64,000 nucleotides of DNA from NCBI GenBank assembly GCA_963833235.1, contig CAWHXG010000005.1:62001-126000 (forward strand), in the 5' to 3' direction. How positions within the stretch are numbered: the first letter of the stretch is position 1; each line of letters starts with the position of its first letter. The stretch is from CAWHXG01 sp963833235. GTDB lineage: Bacteria; Pseudomonadota; Alphaproteobacteria; Rhodobacterales; Rhodobacteraceae. The notes under the pieces were generated by a model. The model was not told the DNA's origin. It did not search any database and saw only the letters and a program-made list of their open reading frames with translations. Shown piece after piece: positions 19,545 through 28,981 of this stretch. Position numbers and translations under genes: made by a program.

Positions 19545-20288
19545 AGCATCACGTCCCCGGAGTTCGGGCCGAGGGTCTGACCCACGTAGAGCGCGGCATC
19601 GCTTGAGGCGAGGAACGCGACTGTGGCGGCCACGTCGTCCGGCGTACCGAACCGGCCGAGGGGCAGGGCGGCCGCCTTCGCCGCGCGCCATTCCCCGGAT
19701 AGCGCCATCACCAGGTCCGTGTCCGATGGGGCCCGGCGCCACGGCGTTGACCCGCACGCCCGCCGCGCTGACCTCGCGGGCCAGAGATTTCGTCAACCCG
19801 ATGATGCCCGCCTTTGCGGCGCTGTAGTGGCTCAGCTCCACGCCGCCGATCTGGCCCAGCTGCGAGGCGATGTTGACGATCACGCCGTCGCCTGCCTCGA
19901 TCATCGGGCCGATCGCCCGGCGGCAGCCGAGGAACGTGCCGCGCAGATGCACCGCGATCATCCGGTCGAAATCCGCGATCTCCATGTCCGCCAGGCGCAC
20001 CTGCTGGACGATCCCGGCATTGTTGACGGCCAGCGTGCATCGGCCCCAGGCCGCCTCGCAGGCGGAGAACGCCGCATCGACGTCGCCCGGGTCAGAGACA
20101 TCTCCGGCGACCGAAAGGGCCGTTCCTCCGGCCCTTTCGATCACCGCTGCGGTGGCCTCGGCCGTTTCAGCATCCACATCGTTGGCGACCACGCGCGCCC
20201 CGTCCGCGGCCAGCCGCAGCGCGATGGCCCGCCCGATGCCGGTGCCGGCCCCGGTGACGACGGCGCGGTGCCCTTCGAGGCGGCTCAT
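19541..20288 (-). pseudogene. SDR family oxidoreductase, frameshifted
   Basis: A second SDR, about 249 aa. From ATG 20288 it has TGAGTGIG, NNAG, the catalytic NIASQLGQIGG, YSAAK and VRVNAVAPGPI. At about 19723 the frame shifts; the continuation DTDLVMALSGEWRAAK, then ASSDAALYVGQTLGPNSGD, runs to 19541. Deleting one C in GTCCGATGGG at 19721-19730 restores GPIDTDLVMA exactly, so this is a one-base insertion with the same signature as the break at 422. The start overlaps the permease stop by ATGA. If read unrepaired, the frame runs into the next SDR and produces a spurious long open frame. Confidence 0.82.
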
Positions 20289-21143
20289 GCGATGTCTTCC
20301 TGGATGCCGCTGGCCCGTGCGTTCGAGCGGCGCACCGAGGCCGCCATGAGCACCCCGTAGACCGTCAGCAGCGCGAAGGAGAAGAGGGTGGTCAAGACCC
20401 CGAAGGCGAAGAGGTTCGGGTGGATCTCGACCGAGAACATCCCGTAGATCGCGATCGGCATCGTCACGTCGGAACCGCCTGTGAAGAGCGTGCGTGGAAA
20501 CTCGTCGTAGCTGAGCGTGAAGGCGAAGAGCATCGCCGAGAGGACGCCCGGGAAGATCATCGGGAAGGTGACCTTCCGGAACGTCCGGCCCGGGGTGACG
20601 CCGAGCGCCCAGGCCGCTTCCTCCACCGAGGCGTCGAAGCGGTTGAAGATCGCCAGCATGACGAGGAAGGCGAAGGGATAGGTGTAGACCACGTGCAGGA
20701 CGAAGGCAGTGCCCCACCAGGTGCGCTGGATGCCAAGCTGATCGGCGACCAGCGCCATGCCGAGGCCCAGCAGGACCCCCGGCACCATCATTCCCAGCAC
20801 CACGAGGTAGAAGATCACGTCCGTGCCGCGCGAGCGCTTGCGGAAGGCCTGCGCCGTCAGCGTGCCGAGGATCGTGGAGACGACCATGGTGGCAAAGGCC
20901 AGCGTCAGCGAGCGGACCAACGCCTCGCCGATGGGCAGCGGCGCGATCCGCGACGGCGGCGCCACCCCGAAGACCTGCCTGTACCAGTAGAGCGACCATT
21001 CGATGATCGGGAACTGCGGACCGCCCTCGGGCCCCTGCTGGAAGCTGAGGATGCCCATCACCACGAACGGCCCGTAGAGAAAGGCGAGGAAAAGCGCTGT
21101 GTAGACGCCGAGGATCGCAGCGCATGGAGCCGATCTGCTGCAT
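20285..21143 (-). CDS. ABC transporter permease (PotC-like), frameshift near the start
   Basis: Inner-membrane permease of about 285 aa with six hydrophobic segments and the EAA loop VEEAAWALGVTPGRTFRKVT typical of binding-protein-dependent importers. Start ATG 21143 (MQQIGSMR) lies 4 bases after the upstream permease stop, but an extra base at about 21120 puts the first eight codons out of register with AILGVYTALFLAFLYGPFVV. It is the PotC partner of the permease at 21148-22068, and its stop overlaps the next SDR. Confidence 0.83.
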
Positions 21144-21147
21144 GGCG

Positions 21148-22068
21148 TCAGATCTCCCGCCGCAGATCGACGACGCGCAGCAGAAGGCCGATCACCGCGG
21201 CCATCACCACCGTCAGCACCACGCCGATCACCGCCGCGAAGGCCCATTTCAACGAGCCCACCTGGGTGACGATGATGTTGCCCAGAAGGTTGACCTTGCG
21301 CCCGGAGAGGGCCGAGGCGGTGGCGAACTCCCCCAGCACCATAACGGAGACGAAGATGGCGCCGACCACCACGCCAGGCAGGCTGAGCGGAAAGATGATC
21401 TTGCGGAAGATCGTCCAGCCCGATGCGCCGAGATCGCGCGCCGCCTCGATCAGGCTGGGATCGATCCGCGCAAGCATGAAGGCAATGGGGCCGACCATGA
21501 AGACCACGTAGATCTGCACCATGCCGATCACCACGGAAAGCTCGGTGAAAAGCAGCACCTCGATCGGCGCATCGATCAGGCCGACCTTCTGGAGGAGGAT
21601 GTTGATGGCTCCCTCACGGCCCAGCATCGGCCGCCAGGCCAGCACCCGTATCAGGAACGACGTCCAGAATGGGATGACGCAGGCCACAAGCAAGATCGTC
21701 TGAGCCGACTTGTTGCGCACGAACTGCCCGATGAAGAGCGCGACCGGATAGCCGATGGCGAAGGTCAGCGCGAGCACGATCAGCCAAAGCCGCAGGGTGC
21801 GCAGGAGGGCGCCGAAATATGTCTCGGACGAGAAGAAGGTGACCCATGATTTCGTCGTCAGCGTCGGATTGATCGCGAAGGTCGTCTGGGTCCAGAACGA
21901 GACGTAGACCATCATCAGCAATGGCACGACGAGAAAGAGCAGCATCCAGACGACGCCCGGTGCGAGAAGGAGCGACGTGCGGTGTCGCCGCCAGAAGCCC
22001 TCGCGCGGCGCGGGGCCTTGGCGGGCGGGGGGGGCCGCCCCGGCCGGCAGGCTGGCGCTGTCGCTCAT
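21148..22068 (-). CDS. ABC transporter permease (PotB-like)
   Basis: A 306-aa permease. After a Pro/Ala-rich cytoplasmic leader (about 35 residues) come a first helix (LLLAPGVVWMLLFLVVPLLM), the periplasmic loop and further helices, with the EAA motif LIEAARDLGASGWTIFRKII. Start 22068 overlaps the ATPase stop (ATGA). It pairs with the PotC-like permease to form the membrane channel of the importer in this operon. Confidence 0.88.
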   Translation of the reverse strand: MSDSASLPAGAAPPARQGPAPREGFWRRHRTSLLLAPGVVWMLLFLVVPLLMMVYVSFWTQTTFAINPTLTTKSWVTFFSSETYFGALLRTLRLWLIVLALTFAIGYPVALFIGQFVRNKSAQTILLVACVIPFWTSFLIRVLAWRPMLGREGAINILLQKVGLIDAPIEVLLFTELSVVIGMVQIYVVFMVGPIAFMLARIDPSLIEAARDLGASGWTIFRKIIFPLSLPGVVVGAIFVSVMVLGEFATASALSGRKVNLLGNIIVTQVGSLKWAFAAVIGVVLTVVMAAVIGLLLRVVDLRREI

Positions 22069-23171
22069 GCCGCAACCCCCAGCTCGGCCGGCGCGATCCG
22101 CAGGCCTGCGCGGTCGAACAGGATCACGTCGTCGGGCCGCCAGCTCAGGCATCTCGCCTCGCCCTTGCGATAGGCCTGCGGGTCGGACCGGCTGAGATGC
22201 CGCTCCACCTCGAAGAGCCCATCGGCACGTCGGAAGAAGTGCACGACCTTGGACCCCAGGAACTCGCTTGTCACGAAGGGCAGTTGCAGGGCGGCGGCGC
22301 CGTCGGCCGCATCGCAGATCTCGATCGCATCGAAGCGCAGACCATAGAAAGCCGCGTCGGACGGATCGCGGACAGACGGCGGCAGCGGTAGCGCGGCGCC
22401 AGCCGAATGGAAGGCGCCGTCCTGCACCTGGCCGGGAAGAATGTTGTAGGCGTTCAGCGCGCGGGCGACCCGGATGGTCGCCGGCCTGTCGAAGATCGCG
22501 CCGGGCGGATCGATCTGGATCGCGCGCCCCGCATCGAGCACGATCATGCGGTCGCCCATGGCCAGCGCCTCGGCCTCGTTGCCGGTCACGTGCAGGAAGC
22601 TGACGCCGAGCGTCTCGCGGATGCGGCGCAGTTCGCCCGTCATCCGTTCGCGCAGGTTGGCATCGAGCGCGCCCAGCGGCTCGTCCAGCAGGCAGATCTT
22701 CGGCTCCGTCACCAGGGTGCGCGCCAGCGAGACCCGCTGCTTCTGACCACCGGATATCTGGCCCACCATGCGCGCTTCGAGCCCTTCGAGCCCGACCAGC
22801 GCCAGCATCGCATCGACCCGCCGCGCCACTTCCGCCCGATCGGTCACGGGGTCGATCACCCGGTTCTCCAGCCCGAAGGCGACGTTCTGCGCCACGGTCA
22901 TGTGCGGGAAGAGAGCGTAGGATTGCTGTACGAACCCGAGGCCACGCTCGTGGGTCGGCATGCGGGTGATATCTCGCCCCGCCAGCCGGATGACGCCGTC
23001 ATCGGGACGTTCCAGCCCGGCGATCAGGCGCAGCAGCGTGGATTTCCCGGAGCCCGAGGGGCCGAGCAGCGTCAGGTACTCGTCGTCCTCCACGCTGAGC
23101 GAAATGTCCGACACGGCGACAATTCCGTCGAACGCTTTCGAGAGGTTCTGCAGCTCGAGCATTTGCGGCAT
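22065..23171 (-). CDS. Spermidine/putrescine-type ABC ATPase (PotA-like)
   Basis: First gene of the nine-gene operon, 368 aa. Walker A GPSGSGKST, Q-loop VQQSYALFPHMTVAQNVAFG, signature ISGGQKQRVSLART, Walker B ICLLDEPLGALD and a C-terminal TOBE domain with an SEFLGSK motif are intact. The switch region reads FLHVTGNEAEALAMGDRM, that is VTGN where most relatives have VTHD, so the switch histidine is replaced by Gly. Start 23171 (MPQMLEL) lies just after AGAAGGGG; 23162 is an alternative. Its promoter should lie in the 275-base divergent gap toward gntR. Confidence 0.87.
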   Translation of the reverse strand: MPQMLELQNLSKAFDGIVAVSDISLSVEDDEYLTLLGPSGSGKSTLLRLIAGLERPDDGVIRLAGRDITRMPTHERGLGFVQQSYALFPHMTVAQNVAFGLENRVIDPVTDRAEVARRVDAMLALVGLEGLEARMVGQISGGQKQRVSLARTLVTEPKICLLDEPLGALDANLRERMTGELRRIRETLGVSFLHVTGNEAEALAMGDRMIVLDAGRAIQIDPPGAIFDRPATIRVARALNAYNILPGQVQDGAFHSAGAALPLPPSVRDPSDAAFYGLRFDAIEICDAADGAAALQLPFVTSEFLGSKVVHFFRRADGLFEVERHLSRSDPQAYRKGEARCLSWRPDDVILFDRAGLRIAPAELGVAA

Positions 23172-23261
23172 TCCCCTTCTCGGTGCAGTGCGGTGGACCA
23201 ACGCGCGAAGACGGCCCGCGCAGGCGGTACGTTAATCATTTCCCGATCGACCGTGCGGGCA

Positions 23262-23273
23262 TTGTGCGCACAA
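23262..23273. promoter_or_regulatory. Perfect 12-bp palindrome, candidate GntR operator
   Basis: TTGTGCGCACAA is an exact palindrome in the gap between the divergent gntR gene and the importer-hydantoinase operon. It contains the GT...AC half-sites common to FadR-type GntR operators. On the minus strand a TTGACT (23278-23273) overlaps its edge and could be a -35 element of the operon, which would place the operator over the promoter. No good -10 is evident. The rest of the gap (23172-23446) shows no gene. Confidence 0.45.
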
Positions 23274-23446
23274 GTCAATTCTCGAGAGAGGCAACGGTGG
23301 ATGAACTGCCGAATGGACGGAGATGCCGGGCGTGCGATGCCGATTTAATCGAACGCGGTCTACAAAATGCGTTTCCTGAGGTAAGGTGATCCCGATACCC
23401 CGTTGCCCGCGCCGCGGCTGGGGGACCGGGATTCGGAGCCGCAGCC

Positions 23447-24500
23447 ATGACACGCCATCCGCAGATCAGGCTTGGCCCGCCGGACGGGTCCTCGCAAGTG
23501 GCGCCCGAGGTTCCGGGCGGCCCCGGCGGCGCGCCGCCGCCGCGGTACCTCGCGATCCGGCGCCAGATCGACCTTGCGATCGCGCAGGGCAGGCTGCTGC
23601 CCGGCACCGTGCTTACCGAAGAGCCGATCGCCCGGGCCTTCGGCACCAGCCGTACCCCGGTACGGACCGCGCTTGCCGAACTGCTGCGGGCCGGGCGTCT
23701 CGAACGGTTCGATGGCCGCGGGTTCGTGGTCGCGGGGGCGGCGCCGGCCCGCCGTCTCGTCACGCCGACCGCGCTTGGGCTGGCCGATGGCCCGCCGCCC
23801 GAGCCCAAGCCGGCGGCCGGCGCCCGCATCGCGCTGGATTTCGAGAACACGCTCGCCGGCGCGCTGCCCTTCGGGCTGTGGCGGATCAACGAGCAGGGCG
23901 CGGCGAACCATTACGATGTCGAGCCGGACGGTGATCCGGGAACTGCTCTCCCGCTTGCAGGACAGGGGGCTGGTGGGCAAGGATGCCCGCTCGCACTGGA
24001 TCGTCGGGCCGCTGACCGCACGGGACATCGCGCATTACTTCGCAATCCGGCGGCAGCTGGAGCCGCTGGCGCTGCTGGAGAGCGGCCCGCGGCAGCCGGG
24101 TGCCGTGCTGGGGGCGATGTGCGGTCGGATCGACGCGGCGCTGGCCGATCCGGCCGGATTGTCATCCACCGCGGTGACCGGGCTGGAGACCGATCTGCAC
24201 GTGGAGCTTCTGGCCCGATCCCCCAATCCGCATCTGCTGCGGATGATCGGGCAGAGCCAGATCGCGCTGGTCGTCAACCAGGTCTTCGGCGCGGTGGTGG
24301 GGGTGCGCCCCTTCGCCATCGCCCTGCGCGAACATGCCATCGTGTTCGAGTTCGCGCGGCGCGGGGCGTGGGAGGCCGCGGCGCAGTCGCTTGGTCATCA
24401 TCTCGATCTCTCGGCCGAACGCACCCGCCAGCGGCTGATGGCGATCTCGGTCTTTCCGTCGCCGGACCTGCCGGCCTATCTGCAACGGCAATCCCATTGA
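23447..24500 (+). pseudogene. GntR/FadR-type regulator with two winged-helix domains, frameshifted
   Basis: Regulator of about 350 residues. An N-terminal winged helix (about residues 32-95: YLAIRRQIDLAIAQGRLLPG, FGTSRTPVRTALAELLRAGR) is followed by a linker, a second winged helix (about 140-185: INEQGAANHYDVSRTV, IRELLSRLQDRGLVGK) and an FCD-like ligand domain (about 190-350: ARDIAHYFAIRRQLEPLALL). The frame changes at about 23928, inside the second helix-turn-helix; one surplus base in GATGTCGAGCCGG explains it. It is divergent from the importer-hydantoinase operon, its likely target. The doubled DNA-binding domain is unusual. Confidence 0.78.
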
Positions 24501-24502
24501 CG

Positions 24503-24519
24503 GGCGGCGCCCCGCCGCC
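24503..24519. terminator. Perfect hairpin between convergent genes
   Basis: GGCGGCG-CCC-CGCCGCC, a perfect 7-bp stem, fills the 19 bases between the stop of gntR (24500) and the stop of the convergent binding-protein gene (24520). It would serve both strands. There is no T-run. Confidence 0.5.
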
Positions 24520-25608
24520 TCAACGGGCGACCGCGTTGTCCCACCGGCGCACCAGGTAATTGTGCTCGGTCATCACCGCATCCCACACCGCCACCCGCGA
24601 CATGCGTTCGGCATAGGCGCCGCCTTCGCGCCGCTCGCCGATGTCGAAGACGGGGCGGCCGGCCATGTCGCGGATCGTTTCGCGCGCCGCCTGCCCGCCA
24701 TACCAGAAATCCCATTCCGCCTCGCGCAGATGCCGACGCGACGTTTCGGGATTCGAGATGTAGGCCCCGTTCCGCGCGATCAGCGCGCCGGCCGGCCCGT
24801 CGAGCCACCAGTTCATGTAGTCGTAGGCGGCATCCCGCGCCCAAGGGTCCAGCCGGGCCGAAAGGCTGAGCCCGCCGAACCAGCCGCGATATCCCTCGCG
24901 CGGGGTCGTCACCGCGACCGGAACGCCAAGCGAGCGCAGGCGCGTGACCCCCGACCACCAGAGCGAGCCGATCATCGGGGAGCCGTCGCGCATCTGCGCC
25001 ACGGCCTCGGCCTCGTCCGTCCAGAAGCCGCGGAAATGACCGGCCGCGAGATAGGCGTGCAACCGCGCCACCAGCGCGTCGATCTCCTCGATGTCGAGGT
25101 CGCCGAGGTCCTTGGCATCTGTCTCGCCGCGGGCTCGAAGCGCGAGGAGCATGTCGAGGCTGCCGATGGCGGCGTCGGCCTGCAGCATCACGCGGCCGCG
25201 CCAGGCCGGATCAAGAAGCATCCCCCAGCTTGCGGCCCCGACGCCCGGATCGCCGACGATGGCGAAGCTGTCGGCGTTGTGCACGGTGGGGACCATGCTG
25301 ACCAGGTCCGAAGGCTCGCGCCCCAGCGAGCCATCGAGCTGCACATAGAGCCGCTTCGACGGGTCGCCCCCGGGGGCGGAGGGCAGGCCTGCGGCGATCC
25401 GCCCGGTCTTCGGCAGCGCGTTGATCTCCTCCCATCGGGCGATGCGCCCGATCTCGATCGGCTCGATGGATCCCGTCGGCCAGATCAGGTCGAGGTCGTG
25501 GAACCATTGGTCGTAGACGTCGAAGCTGTCCGGGGCCAACGCGCCGCGCCGCTGCGCCTCGGTACCGTCGAGGGTGATGAAGGCGATGGGTTGCCCGAGA
25601 TCGCGCAT
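24520..25608 (-). CDS. PotD-like solute-binding protein, N-terminus unresolved
   Basis: Reads 362 aa from ATG 25608 and is a paralogue of the binding protein at 17421-18698: MVPTVHNADSFAIVG, VTTPREGYRGWFGGLSLS, WWLDGPAGALIARNGAYISN and a final RRWDNAVAR. In-frame sequence upstream of 25608 still looks like the family (RLRVLGTSVTQIGAVTEAA), yet no ATG or GTG and no signal peptide precede it, so the true N-terminus is probably lost to an indel. It is last in the pxp/biotin-carboxylase operon, about 120 bases after pxpC. No dedicated permease accompanies it; it may use the permeases at 20285-22068. Confidence 0.78.
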   Translation of the reverse strand: MRDLGQPIAFITLDGTEAQRRGALAPDSFDVYDQWFHDLDLIWPTGSIEPIEIGRIARWEEINALPKTGRIAAGLPSAPGGDPSKRLYVQLDGSLGREPSDLVSMVPTVHNADSFAIVGDPGVGAASWGMLLDPAWRGRVMLQADAAIGSLDMLLALRARGETDAKDLGDLDIEEIDALVARLHAYLAAGHFRGFWTDEAEAVAQMRDGSPMIGSLWWSGVTRLRSLGVPVAVTTPREGYRGWFGGLSLSARLDPWARDAAYDYMNWWLDGPAGALIARNGAYISNPETSRRHLREAEWDFWYGGQAARETIRDMAGRPVFDIGERREGGAYAERMSRVAVWDAVMTEHNYLVRRWDNAVAR

Positions 25609-25727
25609 CGCGGCCTCGGTGACCGCCCCGATCTGGGTGACCGAGGTGCCCAGAACCCTCAGGCGCGGCCGAACGCGGGCGATTCCGGGCGCCGCGGGGC
25701 GGGACGCGGCAGGGCCGTCGGCCGAAG

Positions 25728-26696
25728 TCAGGCGAGCGCCGCGCGGATCGCCTGCATCCGCCCGGCCCGTTCGGCGCGGGCGGCCAGGGCTTCCGCCATG
25801 TCGACCTCGGCGAAGCGCACCGGCATGTGCGGCTGCAACTGGCCGATCGCGTCCATGTCGGCGCTGATCACCGTGCCGATCATGAAGTATCCGCCGCCAG
25901 AGACCGCATCGCGGTGCAGCACGATCGGCTCGGTTCCGCCGGGCACCTGGATGGAGCCGTAGGGATAGCAGCCGTCGACGATGTTGGAGGGATCCGACCC
26001 CGCTCCGAAAGGGGGGTCGCGGGGCTCGAAATCTAACGGGCTGCCGCCACGGAAGCGATACCCCATGCGGTCGGCCTCCGGCGCGACCTTCCAGCCATCT
26101 GCGAAGAAGCCCGTCTGCGAGGCTTCGGTGATCCGGTGCCAGTAGAGGCCAGGAAGCACGCGCAGAACGGTCGTGTCCTGCCGCGCGGGCCGCAGATCCT
26201 CCGGCAGGGCCGCCTTCGCCGCGGCGCCGCCGGCAGGCCCGAGCGGCAGGTCGTCTCCCGCGGCTACCGCGCGCCCCTCGATCCCGCCGAGCGCGCCGAT
26301 GGCGTAGGTGGACCGGGAACCGAGCACGGGGGCCGTGTCGATCCCGCCGGAGATGGCCACGTAGATGCGCGCGCCGCTGCGCAGGTATCCAAAGCTGAGC
26401 GTCTGCCCCGCCTTCACCGGCAGGGCCGCGTAGGTCCCGCGTTCCTCGCCGTCGATCAACACCGGCAGGTCGGCCCCGGTTACGGCGACGGTCGCATCCG
26501 CCTCGAAGCGCAGCTCCGGCCCGAGGAACGCCGCCTCCAACCCCGCGGCGCCTTCCGCGTTGCCGACGAGCAGGTTGCCCGTGCGCAGCGCCATCCGGTC
26601 CATCGCGCCGCCCATCGGGATGCCGAGATGGAAGTATCCGGGGCGGCCGAGGTCCTGGATGGTGGTCAGCAGACCGGGATTGACGACCTTAACCAC
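25728..26696 (-). CDS. pxpC: 5-oxoprolinase/urea-amidolyase-like subunit PxpC (KipA family)
   Basis: A 322-aa carboxyltransferase-domain protein of the KipA/PxpC family. The N-terminus MVKVVNPGLLTTIQDLGRPG with GIPMGGAMDRMALRTGNLLV is diagnostic; later motifs include LRVLPGLYW and GYRFRGGSPLDF. With PxpA and PxpB it makes an ATP-dependent 5-oxoprolinase in bacteria; PxpB and PxpC are also homologous to the carboxyltransferase part of urea carboxylase. The start overlaps the pxpB end by 8 bases. Here the operon also carries a biotin carboxylase and carrier. Confidence 0.88.
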   Translation of the reverse strand: MVKVVNPGLLTTIQDLGRPGYFHLGIPMGGAMDRMALRTGNLLVGNAEGAAGLEAAFLGPELRFEADATVAVTGADLPVLIDGEERGTYAALPVKAGQTLSFGYLRSGARIYVAISGGIDTAPVLGSRSTYAIGALGGIEGRAVAAGDDLPLGPAGGAAAKAALPEDLRPARQDTTVLRVLPGLYWHRITEASQTGFFADGWKVAPEADRMGYRFRGGSPLDFEPRDPPFGAGSDPSNIVDGCYPYGSIQVPGGTEPIVLHRDAVSGGGYFMIGTVISADMDAIGQLQPHMPVRFAEVDMAEALAARAERAGRMQAIRAALA

Positions 26697-27561
26697 GAAG
26701 CGCCTCCATCAGCTTGGCATTGGTGCCGTCCATGTCGGCATTGAAGGCGGCAAGGTCGAATTCCACCTCGGCGATCTTCGGCTCCCACGCTCCGCGCGCC
26801 ACTTTCTCGGCGATGTCGTCGTGCTCCGCCCGGTCGATGGGCCGCCACTTCACGATGTCGCCGGGCCGGAAGAAGACCATGAAGTCGCTGAGATACGTGG
26901 TCTTCTGGGTGGGGTCGAAGATCGGCATGGGCGTGATGCCGAACATCTGGTAGCCGCCGGCGCCGCGCACCGAGTAGATACAGGCGAAGCAGCCGCCATG
27001 GCCCACGGTCAGCTTCGGCGTGTCGGTGCGCGGGCGCAGGTATTTCGGCACCTGCAGCTGCCGGTCCCGGTCGACGAGCTGGTAGAGGAACGGCAGGCCG
27101 GAGACGAAGCCCACCATCGACACGAACCAGGGGTTCGCGTGGTGGGCCTCGATGAACTGCGCAGCGGTCTCGAAGCCGTTGATCTTCGCCGCATAGTCCA
27201 GATCCGTGCCGCTTGGGTCCTGGTGCCGCTCGCGGAAGCGCATGACCGTCTCGTGGGTCCAGGGATCCTGGTAGTAGACGGGTATCTCGATGATGCGGGT
27301 CGTCAGGCGCTTTTCGGCCGCCTCGGCGGTACTCTCGAGGCGCTTCAGCTCCGCCATGAGGTCCTGCGGCGCGATCACGTCGGGGTCGAACTTCACCTGG
27401 AAGGAGGCGTTGGCCGGGCAGATCTCGGTCACGCCGTCTATGGCGCGGTCGCGGATCGCATTGGTGATGAAAAGGCTCTGGAAGAAGGCGTCGAGCGACA
27501 TCTCGTCGTCCACCTCGACGAAGACGTGTTCGTCGCCGCCGAAGGAGTAGCGCGTTTTCAT
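26689..27561 (-). CDS. pxpB: 5-oxoprolinase subunit PxpB (KipI family), long form
   Basis: A 290-aa KipI/PxpB protein with SFGGDEHVFVEVDDEMSLDA at the N-terminus and the family block GHGGCFACIYSVRGAGGYQM, GITPMPIF. It is longer than typical 220-aa PxpB because of an insert around residues 85-150 (IIEIPVYYQDPWTHETVMRF, DYAAKINGFETAAQFIEAHH), as seen in forms that accompany biotin enzymes. The start at 27561 follows GAGGACAC. It lies 28 bases after the biotin carboxylase and overlaps pxpC. Confidence 0.87.
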   Translation of the reverse strand: MKTRYSFGGDEHVFVEVDDEMSLDAFFQSLFITNAIRDRAIDGVTEICPANASFQVKFDPDVIAPQDLMAELKRLESTAEAAEKRLTTRIIEIPVYYQDPWTHETVMRFRERHQDPSGTDLDYAAKINGFETAAQFIEAHHANPWFVSMVGFVSGLPFLYQLVDRDRQLQVPKYLRPRTDTPKLTVGHGGCFACIYSVRGAGGYQMFGITPMPIFDPTQKTTYLSDFMVFFRPGDIVKWRPIDRAEHDDIAEKVARGAWEPKIAEVEFDLAAFNADMDGTNAKLMEALRG

Positions 27562-27589
27562 CGTGTGTCCTCGTGCATCGGTTCGGGCA

Positions 27590-28979
27590 TCAGTCCGGGC
27601 TCAGGGGGTTTGCCTCGAGCCAGGGTTCGAGAAAGCGGGTATGCACATCGCCGGCCACCACCGCAGGTTCGCGCGCCAGCGCCGCGTGCAGCGGCAGGGT
27701 CGTCTTGAGCCCCTCGAGCCGCAATCCGCCGATGGCCCGTCGCAGGGCCTCCAGCGCGGCGGGGCGATCCGCGGCATGGACGATCAGCTTGCCCAGGAGA
27801 GAATCGTAGAAGGGCGGGATGGCGTACCCCTCGTAGAGCATCGTATCGAACCGTACGCCTTCGGGCACCTGCATCGCGCCCGTCAGCCCCGGGAAGGGCA
27901 TGAAGCCGTTGGCCGGGTCCTCGGCGTTGACGCGCACCTCGATGGCATGGCCCGACATGGCGATGGCCTGCTGGTCGAGGCCCAGATCCCCCAGTGTCGC
28001 GCCGAAGGCGATGCGGATCATCGCTTGCACCAAATCGACGCCGGTGATCGCCTCGGTCACCGGGTGCTCGACCTGGATGCGGGTGTTCATCTCGATGAAG
28101 AACACCTCGCCGCTGGCCTCGTCGTAGAGGTATTCCAACGTGCCGGCGCCGCTGTAGCCCACGGCCTCGGCCAGGCGCACGGCCGCCTCGCAGACCCGGG
28201 CGCGGGCATCGGCGTCGAGGCAGGAGGCGGGTGCCTCTTCCCAGACCTTCTGGCGGCGACGCTGGAGCGAGCATTCCCTCTCGAAGAGATGTACCGCGCG
28301 GGTGCCGTCGCCCAGAACCTGCACCTCGATGTGGCGGGCCCTGCCGATCAGGCGCTCGAGGTAGAAGTCCGCCATCGCCGAAGGCCGCCTTCGCCTCCGT
28401 CTGCGCCTGCGGCACGAGCCGGTCGAGGTCGGCCTCGTCCTCGGCGATGCGGATGCCGCGCCCGCCGCCGCCCGCTGCGGCCTTGATCATCACCGGGTAT
28501 CCGATGCGGCCGGCCGAGGCGCGGGCGGCCTCGGTGGTCTCCACGCGCCCGTCGCTTCCCGGCACCACGGGCACGCCGGCTTCACAGGCGGCGGCGCGGG
28601 CGGCGGCCTTGTCGCCCATGCGGCGGATCGTGGCTGCGGATGGCCCGACGAAGATCATGCCGGCGGCCTCGGTGGCCTCGGCGAAGGCGGCATTCTCGGA
28701 GAGGAACCCGTAGCCCGGATGGATGGCATCGGCGCCCGCCGCTTGAGCCGCGCCCACCACCGCCGCGACATCGAGGTAGGATCTCGATGCCTGTGGCGGC
28801 CCGATGCACACCGCCTCGTCCGCCATCCGAACGGCCAGCATATCGGCATCGGCCTCGGAATGCGCCTGTATCGCGGTCAGACCGAGCGCATGCGCCGCCC
28901 GAACGATGCGCACCGCGATCTCGCCGCGATTGGCGACGAACAGCCGGCGGCCGTCGAGGTCTGCAAGGCCGCCCGACAT
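27590..28979 (-). pseudogene. Biotin carboxylase (AccC-like), frameshifted
   Basis: About 462 residues, full length for an AccC-type ATP-grasp biotin carboxylase. From ATG 28979: LFVANRGEIAVRIVRAAHAL, AIHPGYGFLSENAAFAE, and the glycine loop AAAGGGGRGIRI. At about 28373 the frame changes; the rest begins DFYLERLIGRARHIEVQVLG and includes ECSLQRRRQKVWEEAP, FIEMNTRIQVEHPVTE and GHAIEVRVNAEDP to 27590. The gene length is one base over a multiple of three and FGDADFYLE is restored by deleting one C, so a one-base insertion is the simplest reading. It should carboxylate the carrier encoded 2 bases upstream. Confidence 0.83.
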
Positions 28980-28981
28980 GC

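Noticed and set aside
17130..19580. An 816-codon plus-strand open frame
   Set aside because: It is antisense to the binding protein and an SDR, both with strong motifs; its composition is typical of GC-rich shadow frames.
18792..21143. A single 783-codon open frame on the minus strand, as if two SDRs and a permease piece were fused
   Set aside because: It arises because one-base insertions at about 21120 and 19723 put parts of three genes in one frame. Proper starts, stops and conserved ends define a permease and two separate SDRs.
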